This document shows, in pieces, positions 12,906 through 23,330 of a stretch of 64,000 nucleotides of DNA. Numbering within the stretch: the stretch's first letter is position 1; each line of letters opens with the position of its first letter. The notes under the pieces were generated by a model that saw only the letters and a program-made list of their open reading frames with translations, did not search any database and was not told where the DNA came from. The translations under genes were made by a program, and so were the position numbers. This DNA comes from Blastocystis hominis (Eukaryota; Sar; Bigyra; Opalinata; Blastocystidae): assembly GCF_000151665.1 (NCBI RefSeq), contig NW_013171849.1, positions 672,480 through 736,479 of the forward strand, read 5' to 3'.

Positions 12906-13825
12906 CTACATCGTCTGTACAAGAACCACGATCACAGATTCAAAAGGAATGTTGTTCTACATCTCACTCCCTTCCATGCAGCCAAACTCGAATAAACGGA
13001 ACGTCTCGATTCAGTTCTCTTCCTAAATACAACATTCGAACATGCGAAATCGTCACTTTGCCTTTGACTTCTGGGAACTACACGCGTCACACCGCATCCT
13101 CCTCAAGACTCTACATTCTGAATCGTGTCTACGAGTTTTTGGTGCACTTGCGCCTCGGTGATTGTCGTTAAATCGTCCGTGAAGTGGTAGGTGTTGTAGT
13201 AACAGTGGTTCTCGGGACTGTGCTCCTTTGGCGTTATATCGGCTTCATGCTGGCCTTTCTTCTCGAACACGAAGACGATTTCTCGTTCTTCGTCTAAAAA
13301 TGGCTAGACATGGGATCAGCACAAAACGAGTACAGCGCCGATTCGGAAGCGGAATCGATGGTTTTGCGTTTCCGACGCTAGAGATTAGAAAATAGACTTT
13401 GGATTACTCGGAAGAGTTAACTTCAGCTCCACATTGCGTGGAGTGGAAAAGCAATATCTTTCGATATTGTAGACAAAACCATCTTTATCTTTCACTACAC
13501 ACAAATCACCAGAAATAACAGTTAAGCCATGAAGGCGTAAACTGTCGTTTGCAGCATCTATATCACCTAAACGATAGCACCAAATAGAGGAACGCACTAT
13601 TTAGCACAAGATCGCAGCACTCGTGCAACACATTCCAAATCTCTGCTTTTCCTCCCGTGCGACTTTCCCAAAACTTCTATACCATAAAGATAAACAGATG
13701 CAGCAAACTTTACGAAGCGTTTGCAACTCTTCTTCCGAAACACTTTTTGCCTTCCCATCTACCTTGTAATCCCATGCTTTGATAGATCCAAGTTGAATAT
13801 CACTTTTGCTAGTTGTACATCCCAT
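12906..13825 (-). CDS. UBTD-like ubiquitin-domain protein
   Basis: Homologue of ubiquitin domain-containing proteins UBTD1/2 (Dc-UbP). The chosen start gives MGC at the N-terminus, a likely N-myristoylation and palmitoylation site as in animal UBTDs. The Dc-UbP N-domain follows (ELQTLRKKFWES, then GKAEIWNVLHECCDLV, then AANDSLRLHGLTV). The last part is a ubiquitin-like fold with VRMLYLGRELNRDVPF and the closing strand SVIVVLVQTM. Several introns of about 30-37 nt must be removed; the final one (31 nt) converts an early stop into the family C-terminus. The start is only 34 bp downstream of the upstream gene's 3' octamer. Its own octamer is at 12867-12874. Confidence 0.8.
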
Positions 13826-13858
13826 GACCAAAAAATGTATGCCATCTCGAATGCATCC

Positions 13859-13871
13859 AACAAACACTCTA
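13859..13871 (-). terminator. 3' octamer with stop-completing T
   Basis: TGTTTGTT (13859-13866), four bases, then T13871, which is the first base of the genomic TAG. Confidence 0.7.
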
Positions 13872-14840
13872 ATAATCGTTTAGAGGAGAAGTTGAAAAGC
13901 GAAATTCAAGAGAGTTATCCGATTCATCAAAAATGAGTCGGATGGGTGGGATTACGGCTACAACTAATGGAGTCTGTCCTGCAACGGTCCGAAACCCCGC
14001 AAATGTGCGTCGAAGAGACATTGGACCTAAAAATGCTTCGAACGAGTCTAGATCCGTCACCGTTCTTTCCTCATACAGAGGAAGCGTCTAAAAGTGAAAA
14101 AACAAAAAGAAAATAAACTCCCGCCTTTTTTTGTGTTTCCTCTTCGTTAAATCGAATATTATATTCTTTTTTAATGCTATTTAGTTTGGATTCATAATTC
14201 TAGTTTCAAAATGGCTTTGCTATTTCCTACATTCTTCTGGGATTCAGATAGCTGAGCCCAGAGCAATTGAAGACTATCTCTACTAATGGTGTGATTTTTT
14301 CCGTCTTGGTGTCGTATGCATTGGCAGTAATAATCAAAAACATCGTCAGGAGGCGTAGCAAGCTTTGATAGATCGGTGGCTCTCCCAAACCGACGGAAGA
14401 GCGTGAGATACATTTCTTTATTGATATTTATGGTGAATGCGCACTGTTTGCGCAATTTTTTCGAAGATCGTATTTGAGTGATAGAAAAACTAGGAATCAT
14501 GATGGAAGCCAGCACCCACTTCGGAATTGTATCAAAAAAGAGAGAGGCGATACGAAGCCGAAGGATTTTAGTATCATGACTCTCGGGCGCTTTCGTTATT
14601 TCTTCTTCGATTTCCTCAGCACCGGATATTCTCCTTCTACACGTTAGAGAATTCAAAAAACGAAAACTTGGATGGAGAGAGTTGTTCATCTAAATCATTC
14701 TGGTCCCTATCATGGCTTGATTTTCTTTTTCTTTGATGTAAAAAATAAGCGAATCCATACACAAACAACACTCTTCGAGCATCCCCTACGATAATGCTTG
14801 ACATATCAGTATGGATGCGCTTCTTGATCGGAGCCCGCAT
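13869..14840 (-). CDS. Unknown protein
   Basis: Not recognised. The ORF from 14840 continues through introns near 14641-14671 (31 nt), 14210-14240 (31 nt) and about 14092-14122 (31 nt). The central part is basic then hydrophobic (SLFFDTIPKWVLAS), and the C-terminal part contains RRTFAGFRTVAGQTP and VVAVIPPIRLIFDE. A further in-frame 30-nt segment near 14735-14764, starting GTATGG and ending AAAG, may also be spliced out. The genomic stop is TAG at 13869-13871; its T is exactly 4 nt before the octamer at 13859-13866, so the mature stop could equally be TAA made by polyadenylation. Confidence 0.6.
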
Positions 14841-15001
14841 GATATCCCTAGCGAGAATCCAACATAGCGAATCCTACGATGAACCAGAGTAACTACGCGA
14901 AACGGGCGTTTCCTCGCTCATCTTTACTGGAACTAGACAATGGAAGTTCAGTCCAAACCCAACAAAGAAAAACTGCCGATTTGATGAAACAAACAATATC
15001 C

Positions 15002-16245
15002 TTATTCCGAATCATCTGTGTACAAGCCAAGATCCTTTTCAGAAAGCTGGATAAAATCGAGAAGAGGCGGAGTGATGACGATCTCCTTATACGTTCCCTT
15101 TCTCATCTCATCCTTCATATATTCCTTTATCATTTGCTGATAAAAATGAATTGGGTTAAATCGCAGCAGTTCCAACTCCGACTGTCTCTGCTCCATGCAT
15201 TTCTCTTCTGCATGCAGCTCGTTCGTCAGCTCTTGAATTCGATTCTATCGCTTAGTTCCACCCTCAAACCGCACTTCATGCAGCGCAATTTCCTCGCGCT
15301 TCTCCTCACTCGCCGCAGCATCATCTCCCTGCAGCTCTCCCAGAATGTGTCGTTCCGCTTCGATTTCCTTCGTGTATTGGACTTTCAGGCTCTCATGCAC
15401 GATTAAAACGGCCACAGAGTTGGTGTTGGGGTCATCACTACATCGCATCCATGCGGTTCCTCTACCTCACGATCTCCTGAATCCGCGTCTGCAACGCATC
15501 GCAGAGCACTTCTCGGAACTGCTGCTCGGTGTCAAATCCGTCTAAAAATGAGAACGGAGTCGGAATCGAACCCATGACGACGGGACCGGAAAGCAATCCG
15601 TCCATTTGATAGAGAACCTTCGAGAAGGGGATGAATGCGCAGTAGTGATTGTTCTACGATGGAAGAAGGGAGCAGGAAACACTTCTTTGGACTCTTTCTG
15701 GTCGGCGATGGTAATCGGATGATGCATCTCGTAGTTGTTGTTGATCTCGATGAGGTCCATTTGCTGAGCGATGATCGTACCGCGCATTTCGCTGGGGATC
15801 GTCTCGAATAGATCCTTGTAGGAGGCAATCCGAGAGCCTACGACCGTGCTGTCGTTAATGTTGAGGAGTACGTGCAGAATCGCCATCATTCCGCAAGAAT
15901 TGTCTTGCATCTAGGAGTCCAATCGAAATACAACCGTTACTTGAGGAACAAATGTTAGGTCGTGAATGGCGGAAGGATCAAGTTGACACAACTCGGCAGT
16001 CCTTTCTTTATGTTTTTGGTTGTACGGAAAGAGGAGAATCGCCCCATAGATTTTGTTATACCGACTTAAGAGTTCAGGCTGCACAATTTCGAGAGCTGAT
16101 ACCTAAAATTGTACTTTCCTCAGATGTTCTACTTGAACATTGTGAGCTCCGAGCTTTTCAATAATGTCAGTGAAGATATCTACAATATTGATTTAGATAA
16201 TAGAATTGTACTTTCATCGGATTCTAGTTGAATATATTTATCCAT
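15002..16245 (-). CDS. UCHL5: Ubiquitin C-terminal hydrolase UCH37/UCHL5
   Basis: Cysteine deubiquitinase of the UCH family. The longer C-terminal helical region marks it as UCH37 (UCHL5), which works on the proteasome and INO80. The start at 16245 gives MDKYIQLESDE, then FTDIIEKLGAHNVQ. YGAILLFPYN precedes the catalytic-cysteine block DNSCGMMAILHVLLNIND, and the histidine block HYCAFIPFSKVLYQMDGLLSGP follows an intron. The C-terminal coiled coil and the ULD-like segment FNPIHFYQQMIKEYM match the family. At least six introns of about 30 nt are needed (for example 15914-15943). Octamer at 14988-14995. Confidence 0.9.
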
Positions 16246-16332
16246 TTTCAATAAATATGGTATGAGAGAATCGTTTTCTTTGAGAGTGACAGAAACTCTG
16301 ACTATTTTCTCATTATTTCCTGTGTAAATCGA

Positions 16333-16890
16333 ATGGATACTGATATCGACCTGCTAAGTATACGCTGCTATTTTCTATTGAATGAACAGTTAATTCCCTC
16401 TCTGGAATCGGAGTGGAGCGAAATGCGGCACGGACCTTTGCCTCATTTCAACGGGTGGGGTCCCAATAGTATTTTTTTAATTGAGTAGACAGCCGAGCAG
16501 CAAACTTCATCGGCCAATTTTGCAGATCAGATTGATATGGCCAATATAGATGATTCATCGTTTGACATGAGTGCGCTTATGGACGCATGCAAAGAAATAT
16601 CAAAGAATCACGAAGTGGAGGAAAAGCTTAAGAAAACGAATCTGTTCCTAAGGCACGTTATGGACGCCTATGACGAAGTGATTGAAGAAGGCGAAAATGG
16701 GAAGGAGCAGATTTCGGAACGATTTTTGAAGAAGCTGAAGAAGACAAAGAAACGAGAGCCGTCAAGCAAACAAAACAGAAGACGTAATTTAGAAAAAGGA
16801 AAGGGAGAGAGCTATGCAGAAAAGATGAACCAGAAATTGCTGAAAAAGAAACGAAACCTTAAAACGAAAAGCCGGATGAGTGTTTATTAG
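16333..16890 (+). CDS. Small lysine-rich protein
   Basis: Not recognised. The start at 16333 gives MDTDIDLL. Introns of 32 and 34 nt (16360-16391 and about 16464-16497) join to an exon with an acidic middle (NIDDSSFDMSALMDACKEI) and a strongly basic tail (KKLKKTKKREP, KKKRNLKTKS), which suggests a nuclear or nucleolar protein. Total length is about 163 residues. Stop TAG at 16888-16890; octamer at 16914-16921. An RNA-processing or ribosome-biogenesis role would be a guess. Confidence 0.6.
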
Positions 16891-16921
16891 ATGATTACAG
16901 GAAATTGTTATTTTGTTTGTT

Positions 16922-17419
16922 TGATGAGCGTAATGAATTGTGAAATGAGAATGATATCTTTGTTGAATTTCGCTAGTTGGTCCTACAGTAGGTCTATGAG
17001 AATGATAGTGTACGAGGGATTATGAACGGAATGAAAATAATAGAGTATTGACACCTATTTAGTTTTTCTTTCATATCATCAACTGAAATGCTGTAGAACT
17101 GAAAGAATCCTCTGTTTGTAATGATGTATATCCTATTTTCAGGTAATAGTCAATGATCCAAGATAATACTAGATGGCCATAACATGATCATAAGAACTGT
17201 GAGGAAGTAAAATATAGAATCAAAACATCTGACAATTTCTAAAGATAGATGGAACAAAATGCAAGTGCGTGTTATTGAATTGTGTGTTATAATAACAGGA
17301 ATGACTCTATGACTGTTAACAAATGTTATGACAAGAAACATTGCTTATAGTGTCAATTCTACTCATTATAACTATTCAATTCGTAATGTCATCATCCTAA
17401 ATTGCACGTGTACTAAAAT
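16922..17419 (+). other. AT-rich intergenic region
   Basis: About 500 bases of AT-rich DNA between the octamer of the lysine-rich gene and the first MORN/LRR copy. No ORF longer than about 60 codons and no family match seen. It might contain 5' exons of the MORN/LRR copy, because the ORF downstream is entered at an acceptor-like TAG. Confidence 0.5.
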
Positions 17420-17439
17420 GAAATAAAAGAAGATAATAG

Positions 17440-18108
17440 TTGGATTACACTTATGTTGAGTACTATCAAGGATTTGTGTTGAGTGAGCAGAAAGTGTTGA
17501 AAGTGTTTGGAAATCTTCAAATTGGTGCTATTTCATATAATGAAGAACAATCCATAGAAGTAGTGGAAGAAGGAATAGTGGATATGGAGCATGGAAGTCG
17601 ATTTGAAGGATTGATATTGATAGAAAAAGAAAAAGAAAACGAAGGTAAAATTGGAATTCCATTTGAATATGGTGAAATGTATGATGATGATGGATTCTTG
17701 GTGTACAATGGCATAATGATCAATTGGAAACGATTTGGATATGGAACGAGCTATCATAATAATGGAGCGATTGAATATGAAGGATACTGGTGTGATGATA
17801 ATCGATTTGGAATTGGAAAAGTGTATGATCGATATGGTAAATTAGTGAATGAATGTGAATGGTATAATGGAATTGAAAGTGATACTGAGTATGAGGGAAA
17901 TGGAAGCAAACCAATGAATATCGGAATGAAACATCTGAAACTGAGTGACAATTGTATATTGGTTGATTGGGATGTTTCATTGTTGTACAATTTGGAATCA
18001 ATCGAAATCGGCAATGAATATTTTGGCTCAGTGCAAACACTCAAAATCGATGGATGGAATCGATTGAAAACTAACAAAATCGGATACAATTCATATTATT
18101 CAACATAA
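17440..18108 (+). pseudogene. MORN/LRR protein, truncated copy
   Basis: Truncated paralogue of the gene at 19072. It lacks about 60 N-terminal residues and all leucine-rich repeats after the second. The ORF opens right after a TAG (17437-17439) that could be a splice acceptor, without an ATG. It carries MORN-like units (GYGTSYHNNGAIEYEGYW, then RFGIGKVYDRYG) and two LRR units of the BspA-like kind (LESIEIGNEYFGSVQTLKI). It stops at 18108, just before the duplicated glycosyltransferase segment that begins at 18123. Nucleotide identity to 19423-19900 is very high (offset 1842), so the duplication is recent. Probably not functional unless spliced from unseen 5' exons. Confidence 0.6.
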
Positions 18109-18122
18109 TTCGCATTCAATAC

Positions 18123-18869
18123 AATTATTTTCACTACTATGAATTATCGTTATTGTCTCAAATCAATACAAAGAATAAAAAGAATAGTATTGAAACCAAA
18201 AGGAACCAAAATCACGCGAAAACTCTTTCACATTACTTTCACTTAGCAATATTCTTTTCAATTCTTTACATAACAAATAAGAATAATGTTGGGCCATGAA
18301 CAAACAATTATATATTGTTTTTCATACTGAAACTATTTTGTGACATTTCTTGTCACTAATTGTGATATAAAGAAACTGATAATCGAAACAAGATGTTTAA
18401 AAGAACAAGTTTGATACTCTTGTTCTATTTTGTTTCGATCGTGTCTATTGTGAGATATTTGATAATTGAAATCGATTCTAAACAAATTGATCGATACACT
18501 CGCATTTTGTTCAACACAGTTCCTTTATTTGTATATAACACCAAAAATCAAACTGGTATTGACTCCCTATTTATAATAATATCTAGATGTTTTCAAGTAT
18601 TGTATTGAGTTTAAACTGATGTATTAGAGAACTATTATCAATAGAAAACAATTATTCTATTCGTATTGAAGGTTCTGATAATACCAAAGTTCGATTTTTG
18701 GAGCAGAAAGGTCTTCCATACAATTATGCGAAATCTGAATTGTATTCATATCCAACAATTCCTTATGGTAATGGATATTCGATTATTGAAGCTCCTGAGT
18801 TGCGAAATCTTCCAAATTTGCGATTTCTAACTATAATGTTAAGTGATTCGTGTGAACTTTCATTTCGCA
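18123..18869 (+). repeat. Duplicated segment, copy 1 (5' end of GT31 gene)
   Basis: Near-identical to 21694-22440 at a constant offset of 3571 bases; only a few mismatches were seen by eye. It carries the promoter, signal-anchor exon, two introns and first part of the GT31 gene. Similarity ends abruptly at both sides. Confidence 0.9.
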
Positions 18870-18889
18870 CGATATTAGGTAAAAAGGTT
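18393..18889 (+). pseudogene. GT31 glycosyltransferase, 5' fragment
   Basis: Same first exon as the intact gene at 21964 (type II signal anchor LILLFYFVSIVSIVRYLII) and the same two 31-nt introns (18559-18589 and about 18599-18629). The reading frame leaves the family after SDSCELS, where the duplication ends, and stops a few codons later. The catalytic domain is absent, so this is a dead fragment or at most a short membrane peptide. Confidence 0.8.
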
Positions 18890-19071
18890 TGAGATTTTAA
18901 ACGATATTATATAAAATGTATTGCATTATAATTATTATGATTTATTTTGTTTGATATGCAAAGAATAACGCGAAATGAGAACATCTGAACATTTAGACGA
19001 TTTCTTTTAATAAATTCAATAGCTCTCTATAAGAACAACTACGTCGAATTACAGATATCTAAAATAGAAAA

Positions 19072-20560
19072 ATGGCAAATGCCGAAATAGAATCCGTAGA
19101 TTTTTGGGGGAATTTCGGCAGTTTAAAATCTTTTATGCTAATGTCTCCCACCTTTGATTTTTTGAATTCAGCCACTATTAACAAGAGTATTGATAATTCT
19201 ATCTTCCAAAATGTGCAAGCTTGCCTGAACAAAGAAATGAAAGTGGATGGCTGGATTTCATTCATAATAGACAAAAAAACGTGTATTATCATGAAGTTTA
19301 ATAATGGAATATTCGTGAATCAAGGATATGTGCTAAGTCGTGACAAAATATTAGTGGTGTTTGAAAATAGTGAAACTTGTAATATATCAAATAAGGTGGA
19401 TTCCATAGAGAGCGGGATAGTGGATTTGGATCATGGAAGTCGATTTGTAGGATTGATATTGATAGAAAAAGAAAAAGAAAACGAAGGTAAAATTGGAATT
19501 CCATTTGGATATGGTGAAATGTATGATGATGATGGATTCTTGGTGTACAATGGCATAATGATCAATTGGAAACGATTTGGATATGGAACGAGCTATCATA
19601 ATAATGGAGCGATTGAATATGAAGGATACTGGTGTGATGATAATCGATTTGGAATTGGAAAAGTCTATGATCGCAAAGAAAGAATTATGGAAGAATGTAA
19701 CTGGTATTATGGAATTGAATGTGTATTCTATGAAGGCAATGGAAGCAAATCGCTCAATGTGGGAATGAAACATTTGAAACTGAGTGACAATTGTGTATTG
19801 ACTGATTGGAATGTTTCGTGGTTTTTGGATTTGGAATCAATCGAAATCGGTAACAATAATTTTGGCTCAGTGCAAACATTCAAAATCGATGGATTGAGTA
19901 AACTAAAAACTTTGAAAATCGGCAGGAATTCATTTACTCAAGTTGTCGAACCAATATGGAACAATAACTGGGACGAAGCTTATGATAAAGCCTACAATTT
20001 ATCCAAGTCATTCCATATAGTGAATTGCTTGTCACTGGAATCCATTCAGATCGGTGACTATAGTTTCAGTGATTTTGCTGGAGAATTTGAATTGAAGAAT
20101 CTACCGCAATTACAATCCATTCAAATAGGGACAATTGGAAGTAAGTCACGAAACTTTTATGATGGTACGCTGGTGCTTCGAGGTATTGATATGGTCTTAA
20201 GCATATAATGATTAGATCTTCCAAATCTACAATCCGTTACACTAGGTTGGTCTGCATTTTGTTATTCGTTGAATACAGTTTTTGAAAGTACTCCATGAGT
20301 ATGATGAGAAGATTGTATTTGTAGATCTTCCATCTCTACAGTCGATTCAGATGTGTTGGTGTGTTCTTGAAGGAATCAATTATGAAGAATCCTGTTCATT
20401 AACTATGCGAAGTACGAATGATATAAATGGGAATGGCTTATGTGTAGATCTTCCAAAGCTAACATCTATTATCAATCCGAATGGATTGAGTTTCTTTTGT
20501 CCTCGTTTAGTAACACTAGAGAGTAGTTTGAAATTGGCAATAATGAGTGGAAATAGACAT
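19072..20560 (+). CDS. MORN/leucine-rich-repeat protein, possibly decayed at 3' end
   Basis: The start at 19072 opens a 378-codon exon: a unique N-terminus, MORN-like repeats (GYGTSYHNNGAIEYEGYW), then BspA-like leucine-rich repeats with the recurring element LESIQIGDYSFSDF. An intron of 33 nt (20183-20215) joins to a further LRR (DLPNLQSVTLGWSAF). After that the frame shifts by one near 20260-20282, and a later exon (VDLPSLQSIQM, VDLPKLTSI) lies in another frame. No canonical 30-nt intron I could place repairs this. Either the gene has a frameshift or an unusual intron is present. The likely 3' octamer is at 20784-20791. BspA-like LRR proteins are often surface or interaction proteins. AT-rich codon use contrasts with neighbouring genes. 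Confidence 0.6.
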
Positions 20561-20935
20561 TCCTAATCTTATACATGTCAATCTACCTTTCTCGTTTCAG
20601 AAAGTTCAAATGAAATCTATTAAGAGTATTATCAAATGGCTTCTCATTAAGTTTAGATGTTTCTCCCCTTCTCGCTGATCTTGTTCAAATCAAAAAAAGG
20701 TAATTTTGTGGAATTGATTGGAATAATGCAATTAGAATCAGTCATTATTAGCAACAATTGCGCTGCTTGTTTGCTTGCTCTTTTGTTTGTTTTATTCCTA
20801 TTTCTTAGACAACTCCATTCATCATTCAATAGTGATACTGATACCTTGAAACTACAAGTCAAGAAGACAAATATAGGACTCAGTATCCTCTATCTACTCA
20901 TTATTCCTATTACCATCATCAAACAATTAGTGTAC

Positions 20936-20948
20936 AACAAACACTCAA
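20936..20948 (-). terminator. 3' octamer with stop-completing T
   Basis: TGTTTGTT at 20936-20943; T20948 is in frame with the beheaded minus-strand gene, with no genomic stop before it. Confidence 0.6.
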
Positions 20949-21660
20949 ATCATTATGAATCCATCCCTTCTGATGTCCATCCTCCATAAATGGCTCCACA
21001 AATCCACGAAAAAAGTGCTCCGTCAAATCCCATCTCGCTCCAAATCCTTTTTCTTCTCTCACCTCCAAACATTTAACATCATGTGGTAAAATGTGAATAT
21101 TAATCCAAATACAGTGTTCAAGAAGACGAAGAATGGTTCCAGTCGCATAGTCATTCTGAACCACCTCAGGTCCCCTCATACTGAGTGTAAGTCTGGATAA
21201 ATAGCCTACTTGACCCAATTCTGTTTGCAACGAATGCAATGCTTGCTAAGAGCTCGCGCTCCAACGGTTAGTTTTGATTTTGGATTGTTTGGAATTTGAA
21301 ATTGAGCGAGAAGCAGATGTTTTGGAGGATATAGCATCAGTATACTTCCGATTGTGTGACGAAGACCGAGTAAATGATAAATTCCATGTTCCCCAAGAAC
21401 GGATAAGACTTCTCTCAATTTATCTTCACGCAGAAGTGTTAAAACATGCTCTGAACAAGCATCAAGAATAGAACATTCCAATAGGGAATTATTATATCCT
21501 TCAACTGAAGAAACACATTGTGGATAATGACCAGATTCTTTCCAGACATAGAATCGGACTGCTAGTTCAATGTGAGGAGGATGTTCAAAATAGTGCGAAG
21601 AAATAGTTCCATTTTCTAGATAATCACGCTCCTTGGCACTCTACTGTTAAAATCAATACT
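20948..21660 (-). pseudogene. Beheaded minus-strand gene
   Basis: Open reading runs from about 21650, entered without an ATG at an acceptor-like TAG, through YFEHPPHIELAVRFYVW, LREDKLREVLSVLGEHG and, after an apparent 20-nt intron near 21240-21259, LQTELGQVGYLSRLTLSMRG to GWIHND. The end fits the polyadenylation rule: T at 20948, four bases, octamer 20936-20943. The 5' part is missing because the GT31 duplication unit begins at 21694. Not recognised; helical, HEAT-like character. It may be a relic or may have lost only its first exons. Confidence 0.5.
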
Positions 21661-21693
21661 TAGACAGAACCAAACTGTTCATATACTCATCAT

Positions 21694-22440
21694 AATTATC
21701 TTCACTACTATGAATTATCGTTATTGTCTCAAATCAATACAAAGAATAAAAGGAATAGTATTGAAACCAAAAGGAACCAAAATCACGCGAAAACTCTTTC
21801 ACATTACTTTCACTTAGCAATATTCTTTTCAATTCTTTACATAACAAATAAGAATAATGTTGGGCCATGAACAAACAATTATATATTGTTTTTCATACTG
21901 AAACTATTTTGTGACATTTCTTGTCACTAATTGTGATATAAAGAAACTGATAATCGAAACAAGATGTTTAAAAGAACAAGTTTGATACTCTTGTTCTATT
22001 TTGTTTCGATCGTGTCTATTGTGAGATATTTGATAATTGAAATCGATTCTAAACAAATTGATCGATACACTCGCATTTTGTTCAACACAGTTCCTTTATT
22101 TGTATATAACACCAAAAATCAAACTGGTATTGACTCCCTATTTATAATAATATCTAGATGTTTTCAAGTATTGTATTGAGTTTAAACTGATGTATTAGAG
22201 AACTATTATCAATAGAAAACAATTATTCTATTCGTATTGAAGGTTCTGATAATACCAAAGTTCGATTTTTGGAGCAGAAAGGTCTTCCATACAATTATGC
22301 GAAATCTGAATTGTATTCATATCCAACAATTCCTTATGGTAATGGATATTCGATTATTGAAGCTCCTGAGTTGCGAAATCTTCCAAATTTGCGATTTCTA
22401 ACTATAATGTTAAGTGATTCGTGTGAACTTTCAATTCGCA
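21694..22440 (+). repeat. Duplicated segment, copy 2 (promoter and 5' end of GT31 gene)
   Basis: Partner of 18123-18869. Here the sequence continues into the full glycosyltransferase domain, so this copy belongs to the working gene. Confidence 0.9.
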
Positions 22441-23130
22441 TGAAAGTTCGAAACAAAACGAGATGGGTCCAACACAAGCAAGGATATCACATTGTATTCG
22501 TAACAGGAAAATCGGATTCTCGGTGCAATCAGCAGATTCATCAAGAAAACATGCAATTCCACGATGTTTTGCAGTTCGACCATATCGATTCTTACCACAA
22601 CCTCACTCTTTCTGTACTTTATTCCCTTCATTTCCTTCATAATCTAAGTCTCCCCGTCCAGTATATACTCAAAACAGACTCGGATTGTGTGGTGAATTAT
22701 CCACTCCTTCATAAGCTTCTGGATCAGATTCCTCCTTCCTCTGCGTCGAGAGACAGGGTTTACATGGGAGCTTGCAGGCGAAACACCAAATATAATGTGT
22801 ACGACGCATCGAAGAAGAATTTTATCCCCATCTCACTCACTCAAAATGAATTGTGGTACTCCTATTATGTCACAGGCGGAGGCTACGTGCTTTCCTACTC
22901 TCTTCTACCAGAGCTCTTGGTCGGAGCAAGTCATCTGAAGTTCATTGGGCACTTTGAAGATGTGAATGTGGGGCGAGCACTGGAGCTGGTGGGAGTGAAG
23001 TGTATCGATCGCTCGAGTGTTTGGATTCATAGGCATGGGTGCCCAGATAAGCAGTCCTGTCTGAAGGCTGTGGTGATGCACCCGAAGCATGATAAGGACG
23101 AAATTGACAGGTTTTACTCATATTTAGCGT
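21964..23130 (+). CDS. GT31 (beta-1,3-galactosyltransferase-like) glycosyltransferase
   Basis: Type II Golgi membrane protein. The N-terminal anchor LILLFYFVSIVSIVRYLII is followed by two 31-nt introns (22130-22160 and about 22170-22200) and a stem. The domain then starts FLTIMLSDSCELSIRMKVRN, matching the conserved first strand and R-x-x-I-R-x-T-W region of family 31. The DxD-type metal site is KTDSDCVVN (near 22680), and the ED-x-x-V/N-x-G loop is HFEDVNVGRAL (near 22945). No genomic stop is needed: T23130 is in first codon position, 4 nt before the octamer at 23135-23142, so polyadenylation would give TAA after SYLA. The open frame beyond this, to 23216, is then downstream of the cleavage site. 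Confidence 0.85.
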
Positions 23131-23142
23131 CGGTTGTTTGTT
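23130..23142 (+). terminator. 3' octamer with stop-completing T (GT31)
   Basis: T23130 in first codon position, CGGT spacer, TGTTTGTT at 23135-23142. Confidence 0.75.
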
Positions 23143-23330
23143 ACCAACACAATAGCAATCGATTTTCATGCATTTCAACACGGTGGCCTTTTCGACTTCG
23201 TTACCCCTTTTTTTAAGTCCCTTCTTTACAGTGTGCTTTTAAAACCCTAAAGCTACAATTCCTGTTATTTTTAACTATTTTTCCACTCCTTTTTTATTCC
23301 TTCATATTTGTTCACCAAGTCAATAGTGCC

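Noticed and set aside
20657-20989. Plus-strand 110-codon ORF with hydrophobic segment
   Set aside because: It spans the octamer at 20784-20791 and overlaps the 3' end of the minus-strand gene; no family features.
16900-23200. Transposon as carrier of the AT-rich island
   Set aside because: No transposase, reverse transcriptase, terminal inverted repeats or target-site duplications could be found at the duplication edges.
23131-23216. C-terminal extension of GT31 to the genomic stop
   Set aside because: Lies beyond the predicted cleavage site and octamer; sequence is not family-like.
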